A stretch of 30,631 nt of DNA from Gp6-AA40 sp032156805 (lineage in GTDB: Bacteria; Acidobacteriota; Vicinamibacteria; Vicinamibacterales; UBA2999), in NCBI GenBank assembly GCA_032156805.1, contig JALDXQ010000085.1, positions 1 to 30,631 of the forward strand, read 5' to 3'. Numbering within the stretch: the first letter of the stretch is position 1; every line of letters starts with the position of its first letter. The position numbers and the translations under genes were made by a program. The notes below the pieces were generated by a model. It searched no databases. It saw only the letters and a list, made by a program, of their open reading frames with translations, and was not told the origin of the DNA. Shown here piece after piece: positions 21,765 through 30,631 of this stretch.

Positions 21765-22676
21765 CTATCGTGCGCTTTCCTTGATGAACGTGCCGCGATT
21801 GAGCTCGTCGAATGCCAACTGAAGCTCGGCGCGCGTGTTCATCACGATCGGACCGTACCACGCGACCGGCTCTTCAATCGGCTTCCCCGAGACCAGAAGG
21901 AATCTGATCCCCTCATCACCAGCCTGCACGACGATCTCGTCACCGCTGTCGAACAGCACGAGCGATCGGTTTCCAATGCTGTCAGTTGCCGCCGCGCTGC
22001 TGCCGCCGACAATGTCGGTCTTGATCGGGCGCGGCTCCGACGCATCTCGAAAGCCTCCGGCGCCGGCAAACACGTACGCGAAGCCGTGTCTGCCCAATTC
22101 GACGGGAAGCCGCTTGCGAACACCAGGTGGAATTGATACGTCCAGATAGCGCGGGTCCGCAGCCACGCCATCAACAGGTCCTGTCTTCCCCCAGAAACTT
22201 CCGCACACCACTCTGACCCTCGTCCCGTCGTCGTCAACGACTTCGGGCACATCCTTGCCAGCTACATCCTGATAGCGAGGAGCCGTCATCTTGAGCGATG
22301 AGGGAAGGTTCGCCCACAACTGGAAACCGTGCATTCGTCCCTGTGGATCGCCCTGCGGCATCTCCTGGTGGAGGATGCCGCTTCCTGCCGTCATCCACTG
22401 CACGTCGCCAGCGCCGAGGCTGCCGCGATTCCCGAGACTGTCACCGTGCTCCACCGTGCCGGCGAGAACATAGGTGATCGTTTCAATCCCGCGGTGGGGA
22501 TGCCACGGAAACCCGGCGAGGTACTCGTCAGGGTTGTCGTTGCGGAAGTCGTCGAAGAGGAGAAACGGATCGTAATCGGTCGTGTCGCCGAATCCGAACG
22601 CACGCCGAAGCCTGACCCCGGCACCTTCGAGAGTCGGTTTGGACTGCGCAACTTGTTTGACGGGTCGGATAGACAC
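21765..22676 (-). CDS. Pirin family protein (bicupin)
   Basis: 303 aa from a GTG at 22676-22674, chosen because AAGGAG (22689-22684) lies exactly 7 bases upstream; an ATG 18 codons earlier has no such site. The N-terminal cupin carries the metal ligands of pirins: His59 and His61 in WHPHRGIET, and His103 and Glu105 in GILHQEMP. LLFDDFRNDNPDEYLAGFP is typical. Some pirins oxidise flavonols such as quercetin and others act as regulators; the sequence does not decide. It is divergent from tetR and its upstream region contains the tandem palindromes, so it may be co-controlled with the pump. Its stop is 7 bases from that of the EAL-HDOD gene. Confidence 0.92.
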   Translation of the reverse strand: MSIRPVKQVAQSKPTLEGAGVRLRRAFGFGDTTDYDPFLLFDDFRNDNPDEYLAGFPWHPHRGIETITYVLAGTVEHGDSLGNRGSLGAGDVQWMTAGSGILHQEMPQGDPQGRMHGFQLWANLPSSLKMTAPRYQDVAGKDVPEVVDDDGTRVRVVCGSFWGKTGPVDGVAADPRYLDVSIPPGVRKRLPVELGRHGFAYVFAGAGGFRDASEPRPIKTDIVGGSSAAATDSIGNRSLVLFDSGDEIVVQAGDEGIRFLLVSGKPIEEPVAWYGPIVMNTRAELQLAFDELNRGTFIKESAR

Positions 22677-22756
22677 GGGAGGGCTCCTTCTTGACGGGTT
22701 TTCTTCGAGTATACGACTCAAACGTCCCACCTGAATTGATGAGCTCGCGTTGAAAA

Positions 22757-22788
22757 TGAACGTCGTTCATAATATTGAACGATGTTCA
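22757..22788. promoter_or_regulatory. Twin palindromic operator for the adjacent TetR regulator
   Basis: Two copies of TGAACnnnGTTCA, TGAACGTCGTTCA (22757-22769) and TGAACGATGTTCA (22776-22788), are separated by TAATAT, so their centres are 19 bp apart. The second covers the ATG at 22782. A TTGAAA (22750-22755) and AT-rich -10-like sequence overlap the sites. This is the expected form of a TetR-family operator in a divergent gap. Confidence 0.75.
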
Positions 22789-23483
22789 GCCAGACCGAAG
22801 GAAACCCCGAAGACCGTATGAGTCGCGAAGAGCGACAACAGCACGCGCGCACCACGACCCGTCGTGCAATCCTCGATGCCGCCTTGTCGCTGTTTGTCAG
22901 TGACGGCTATCCCCAGGTGTCGATCCGCAACATCGCGGCGAAGGTCGAGTACAGCCCGGGAGCCATCTACAGCTACTTCGCTTCGAAGGACGAGATCTTC
23001 TTCGCGCTCGCCGAAGAAGGCTTTCGATTGCTCGGTGCCACCCAGATTCCGCATTCGCCGAGCGACGACCCCCTCGACGATATTCGATCGGCGGCGTGGC
23101 GCCTCTATGAATTCAGCAAGGTTCAGCCGCAGTATTTCGCCCTCGTGTTTCTCGATCGCCGCGTACCCCGCATTGGCCGCGAGTACGAGCGGTTTGCGTT
23201 CATGTCCGACTTGAAGAGCCGTCTTCGGGCGCAGATGCAGCGATGCATCGACGAGGGCGTCTTCCCGGCCACAGTGCACGCAGACGTCGCGCTCAGACTG
23301 CTGTGGGCGCCAGTCATGGGCCTTGCCGCGTTTCGCCTCTCTGAGCGACTCGCACATGACGATGCGGACAGCCTCGTCCTCGATGCGATAGACACAACGA
23401 TTGCCGGTCTCCGCGCCGGTGCGCCTTCACGCGCACGACCGTCCGAGCCGCCGTCTCACACCGAAGTCCCACAAGCGAGCTAA
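22782..23483 (+). CDS. TetR/AcrR family transcriptional regulator
   Basis: 233 aa dimeric repressor. Residues about 26-72 form the TetR DNA-binding domain: TTRRAILDAALSLFVSDGYP, then VSIRNIAAKVEYSPGAIYSYF and SKDEIFFALAEEGF. The rest is a variable ligand domain rich in aromatic and acidic residues (DPLDDIRSAAWRLYEF). The ATG at 22782 lies inside the second operator palindrome and lacks a Shine-Dalgarno sequence; an in-frame ATG at 22818 with AAGGAA 14 bases upstream is the alternative. The gene heads the tetR-adaptor-pump unit (2- to 25-base gaps) and probably represses it, and itself, until an inducer binds. Inducer unknown. Confidence 0.92.
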   Translation: MFSQTEGNPEDRMSREERQQHARTTTRRAILDAALSLFVSDGYPQVSIRNIAAKVEYSPGAIYSYFASKDEIFFALAEEGFRLLGATQIPHSPSDDPLDDIRSAAWRLYEFSKVQPQYFALVFLDRRVPRIGREYERFAFMSDLKSRLRAQMQRCIDEGVFPATVHADVALRLLWAPVMGLAAFRLSERLAHDDADSLVLDAIDTTIAGLRAGAPSRARPSEPPSHTEVPQAS

Positions 23484-23503
23484 GGATGGGAGCCCACGAC
23501 ACC

Positions 23504-24697
23504 ATGCGCGGAACGTTCCAGGTCATTTTGCCCGTCGTCATTGCCGCCGCGGTCGGCTGCGGAACGGGCGTCCAGGGCGAATCGACGTCAGCAGGCAACA
23601 CCCCACCGCCGAAAGCCATCAGCGCGACGGCCGCAATCGAGCGGCCTATTCAGCGATTCCTGGAAGTCACCGGGACGCTTGCACCCCAGGAAGAGGCCGA
23701 AGTCGCTGCCGAAGTCCAGGGCCGGGTCATCGCGACTCCAGTCGAGCGCGGTACGCGTGTGGCCGATGGCGATGCACTTATTCGGATCGCTTCAGTGGAA
23801 ATGGAGGCTCAGGTCGCCGAGGCGGACGCCAACGCTGCGCAGATTGTCGGCCGGCTCGGGCTGGCTGACGGGTCGGAGTTCCAGGTAGACCGCGTGCCCG
23901 AGGTCGCCAACGCGCGCGCCAACCTCGAGCTGGCGGAAGGTGATTTCGATCGCGCGAAGATGCTCTTTGATCGCAAGCTGCTGTCGAAGGCGGACTTCGA
24001 TCAGCGCAGCGCACAAGCTGAAGTCGCACGGCGTCAGTACGACATCGCGCGGAACGGTGCAATGCAGCAGTATCAGGCGCTGCTTGGCGCGCGCGCGCGC
24101 GTGAGCCTCGCGAAGAAGGCGCTCGCCGACACCGTGGTCAGAGCCCCATTTGCCGGGGTCGTCGGACAGCGTCTGGTTTCGGTCGGCGACTACGTTGCGC
24201 GCGGCACGAAGGTCGCCTCGGTACTCCGCATCAATCCGTTGCGCGTGAACCTGACTGTTCCGCAGCAGTACTCAGCGGAGGTTGCGGTGGGGCGCCCGGT
24301 CCTGCTCGAAGTTGACGCGGCTCCGGGTCAGCGGTTCCACGGCCAGGTGCGCTTCGTCTCGCCTGCACTGCAAACCGACTCGCGAACGTTGATCGTCGAG
24401 GCGCTGGTGGCAAACGAGTCAGGCGTGCTGAAGCCAGGCTCGTTCGCCACTGCCCGCATCGAACAGGCGTCGGAACGGCCCGCCGTGCTCGTTCCCGCTG
24501 CGGCGGTTCGCACGGTCTCTGGCACCTCACGCGTTTTTGTGATCTCCGGCGATCGGGCCGAGGAACGCATCGTCACCCTGGGCCAGTCCGTCGACGCTCT
24601 CATCGAGATCGCCACGGGACTCAAGTCCGGCGAGAACGTCGCGACGAGCAACGTCGATACGCTCGTCGACGGCGCGCAGATCACCACGAAGAAGTGA
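23504..24697 (+). CDS. RND efflux periplasmic adaptor (membrane fusion protein), lipoprotein
   Basis: 397 aa from the ATG at 23504; an in-frame ATG at 23486 adds six residues, but the later start gives a clean lipoprotein signal (GTFQVILPVVIAAAVGC, lipid Cys19). Family parts in order are IQRFLEVTGTLAPQEEAEV, a split lipoyl domain (VAAEVQGRVIA and VRAPFAGVVGQRLVSVGDYV), an alpha-helical hairpin (about residues 95-175), a beta-barrel domain and a membrane-proximal domain (ASERPAVLVPAAAV). It should bridge the inner-membrane pump downstream to an outer-membrane channel. The gap to the pump gene is 25 bases. Substrate cannot be inferred. Confidence 0.92.
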   Translation: MRGTFQVILPVVIAAAVGCGTGVQGESTSAGNTPPPKAISATAAIERPIQRFLEVTGTLAPQEEAEVAAEVQGRVIATPVERGTRVADGDALIRIASVEMEAQVAEADANAAQIVGRLGLADGSEFQVDRVPEVANARANLELAEGDFDRAKMLFDRKLLSKADFDQRSAQAEVARRQYDIARNGAMQQYQALLGARARVSLAKKALADTVVRAPFAGVVGQRLVSVGDYVARGTKVASVLRINPLRVNLTVPQQYSAEVAVGRPVLLEVDAAPGQRFHGQVRFVSPALQTDSRTLIVEALVANESGVLKPGSFATARIEQASERPAVLVPAAAVRTVSGTSRVFVISGDRAEERIVTLGQSVDALIEIATGLKSGENVATSNVDTLVDGAQITTKK

Positions 24698-24722
24698 ACG
24701 ACCGGAAAATGTAGGTGCCGTC

Positions 24723-27874
<3,152 letters not shown>

Positions 27875-27875
<1 letters not shown>

Positions 27876-27947
27876 CTCCCAACGCCCAACTCCCAACGTC
27901 CAATTCCCGGTTCGATCTTGGGAGTTGGGGTTTGGGAGTTGGAAGTT
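27875..27947. repeat. Heptamer-repeat hairpin between convergent genes, copy 3
   Basis: After the pump stop come five 7-bp units (CTCCCAA, CGCCCAA, CTCCCAA, CGTCCAA, TTCCCGG), then a short loop and the complementary run (CTTGGGA, GTTGGGG, TTTGGGA, GTTGGAA). The two arms can form a stem of about 28 bp with mismatches. It lies between the convergent pump and thiC genes and probably halts or processes both transcripts. Confidence 0.7.
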
Positions 27948-27950
27948 GAT

Positions 27951-29534
<1,584 letters not shown>

Positions 29535-29589
29535 GGACCGCTCCAGTCGTGTGCAATGGTCGAGGGCGAAAGAGGCGGGATGAGAGGGG

Positions 29590-29722
29590 CCGCACTCCCT
29601 ACGCCGGTCTCAACCGGGTTCCGCCTTCGCACGATTGCTGCGGCGGGACCCCGCCATGGCGCTGGGCGCGATGACGGGTCAGGTTCCAAGGGTTTGTCTC
29701 AATCCCAATCGGGATACCCCTG
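29590..29722 (-). promoter_or_regulatory. TPP riboswitch (THI element) upstream of thiC
   Basis: Read on the minus strand, conserved blocks appear in order: GGGGTATCCC, then TTGAGACAAACCC, GGAACCTGA and CCGGTTGAGACCGG followed by CGTAGGGA. These match the THI-box aptamer. About 62 nt (29679-29618) not in the consensus lie between GGAACCTGA and the P5-like CCGG/CCGG hairpin; this insert contains the palindrome CGCCATGGCG and GC-rich hairpins. The aptamer ends about 55 nt before the thiC ATG, so control at the ribosome-binding site or by termination is possible. Confidence 0.9.
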
Positions 29723-29734
29723 GCGGACTTCGGC

Positions 29735-29740
29735 ATTATA
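29735..29740 (-). promoter_or_regulatory. -10 box of the thiC promoter
   Basis: A perfect TATAAT on the minus strand (29740-29735) lies about 13 bases before the first conserved riboswitch block. Transcription would start near 29728, just where the aptamer should begin. No convincing -35 is seen, but the placement strongly supports this assignment. Confidence 0.65.
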
Positions 29741-29769
29741 CCCGCCGCGAACCGTAGATAATGTGCATC

Positions 29770-30597
29770 ATGCGCACGCCCTTTTTGCTCAGCTTCATCG
29801 TCGTGAGCGTCATCGCGGTGGATGCCCAGGCGCCCGCGACGCCTGCCAAGCCGCCACAAGGAACCAGCCAACCCAAACCGGCGACACCTGCCCCCGCACA
29901 GCCTCGCCGCGCACCGGCGACGGCAAGTCGCGGCGGAATGGCAATTACCGTCACTGATCCGCGTGGCGCCACGTTACCTGGGATCCTCGTGTCGGTCTCG
30001 GGCGCGACGACGCGCAGCGGTGAGACGGACGGGAGCGGCAACCTCAGTCTCACCGGCCTGATGGCCGGGACGTATCGACTGAGATTTGACGGAGACAAAG
30101 TGATCTCGTTCGAGCGTGAGGTCACGCTGCGATCCGGGCAGATCATGGACGTCGACGTTTCGTTGAATCCCGCACCGGAACCGCCTCCACCGCCCGAACC
30201 CGAACCCGCACCCGCTCCGGTCCCCACCAAGCCGGAACTGGCCGTTGGCCCGAAGGGTCAACCGCAGATGGTCTCGATACCCGACTGGCTGGAGAAAGAG
30301 TTCGTGGGCCGGGAACCGCGTCGGGAGTCGATCCTCGCGTGCAGTGGCAACGAGCGAACCACGATGATCCAACTCAATGAGCCGATGCCGCAGCGTTTGT
30401 ACGAAGAGGCGGACATCGTCTACTACGTCGTCGCTGGTGAGGGGAACGTCACGATCGACGGAAAGGTTTCACGCGTCCCGACAAGCGCGTTCGTCTCGGT
30501 TCCGCGCGGAACCACGCACAGTTTCGAGCGGCGCGGGGGCCGCCCGCTCATGCTGCTGGCAGTGCTCGGCGGTGAGCCGTGCGAACGCGCACGCTAG
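29770..30597 (+). CDS. Secreted protein with carboxypeptidase-regulatory-like and cupin domains
   Basis: 275 aa. The ATG at 29770 gives the signal peptide FLLSFIVVSVIAVDAQ; an ATG at 29761 adds three residues. A Pro/Ala-rich stretch precedes a carboxypeptidase-regulatory-like beta-sandwich (about residues 55-135: ITVTDPRGATLPGILVSVSG, GLMAGTYRLRF). A second Pro-rich linker (PEPPPPPEPEPAPAP) leads to a cupin-like domain (DIVYYVVAGEGNVTIDGK, SVPRGTTHSFERRG). The first cupin motif lacks the metal-binding histidines; only the later THSF His is in place. Both domains suggest ligand or sugar binding in the periplasm rather than catalysis. GATAAT at 29757-29762 could be a -10 for a leaderless transcript. 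Divergent from thiC. Confidence 0.8.
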   Translation: MRTPFLLSFIVVSVIAVDAQAPATPAKPPQGTSQPKPATPAPAQPRRAPATASRGGMAITVTDPRGATLPGILVSVSGATTRSGETDGSGNLSLTGLMAGTYRLRFDGDKVISFEREVTLRSGQIMDVDVSLNPAPEPPPPPEPEPAPAPVPTKPELAVGPKGQPQMVSIPDWLEKEFVGREPRRESILACSGNERTTMIQLNEPMPQRLYEEADIVYYVVAGEGNVTIDGKVSRVPTSAFVSVPRGTTHSFERRGGRPLMLLAVLGGEPCERAR

Positions 30598-30631
30598 GCT
30601 GCCGCGTTCACGTGTGGAGGCGGGTCTTCAG

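Overview
The window is GC-rich chromosomal DNA from a diderm (Gram-negative-type) bacterium. An LptD outer-membrane LPS-assembly protein, SecDF-YajC, an RND efflux pump and several lipoproteins support two membranes. The gene repertoire (proline-rich secreted proteins, a carboxypeptidase-regulatory/cupin protein, a type-B carboxylesterase, a conserved YYxYG-type secreted protein, a HEAT-cyclophilin lipoprotein) and the base composition suggest Acidobacteriota, perhaps class Vicinamibacteria. That placement is inference, because no rRNA gene is present. Gene density is high and I see no insertion sequence, prophage, CRISPR array or tRNA.

Layout. 1-3981 (minus): tgt-yajC-secD-secF, a tightly packed queuosine/Sec-translocon operon with start/stop overlaps; secF runs off the left edge. 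4005-5081 (plus): ddl, D-Ala-D-Ala ligase. 5082-5903: the only long non-coding stretch. It holds an inverted array of degenerate octamers, a strong sigma70-type promoter, two 16-17-codon ORFs for almost identical lysine-rich peptides, a textbook terminator between them, and a heptamer-repeat hairpin. 5904-8099 (minus): HEAT-repeat/cyclophilin lipoprotein. 8147-15659 (plus): deoxynucleoside kinase, accD, folC, lptD, an Rmd-like SDR and a radical SAM protein. A composite three-hairpin element occurs twice here, upstream of the kinase and upstream of lptD. 15689-17983 (minus): a ClpA/ClpC-type double AAA+ unfoldase with unusual pore loops. 18184-18759 (plus): conserved secreted protein. 18762-20399 (minus): Tat-exported carboxylesterase. 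20519-21757 (plus): EAL-HDOD protein. 21765-22676 (minus): pirin. 22782-27875 (plus): tetR-adaptor-RND pump, with twin palindromes at the tetR start. 27951-29534 (minus): thiC behind a TPP riboswitch. 29770-30597 (plus): secreted carboxypeptidase-regulatory-like/cupin protein.

How the genes fit together. Much of the window is core envelope and housekeeping metabolism: protein export (SecDF-YajC), peptidoglycan precursor (Ddl), fatty-acid initiation (AccD), folate (FolC), LPS transport (LptD, with a deoxysugar reductase translationally coupled to it), thiamine (ThiC) and tRNA modification (Tgt). The tetR-RND unit is a self-contained efflux module that is probably autoregulated.

The most unusual material is small or non-coding: the paired lysine-rich micro-ORFs, the duplicated three-hairpin element with compensatory stem changes, dispersed 7- and 8-bp-period repeats at gene ends, and a TPP aptamer carrying an extra insertion. 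All assignments come from reading motifs by eye; no database search was run.
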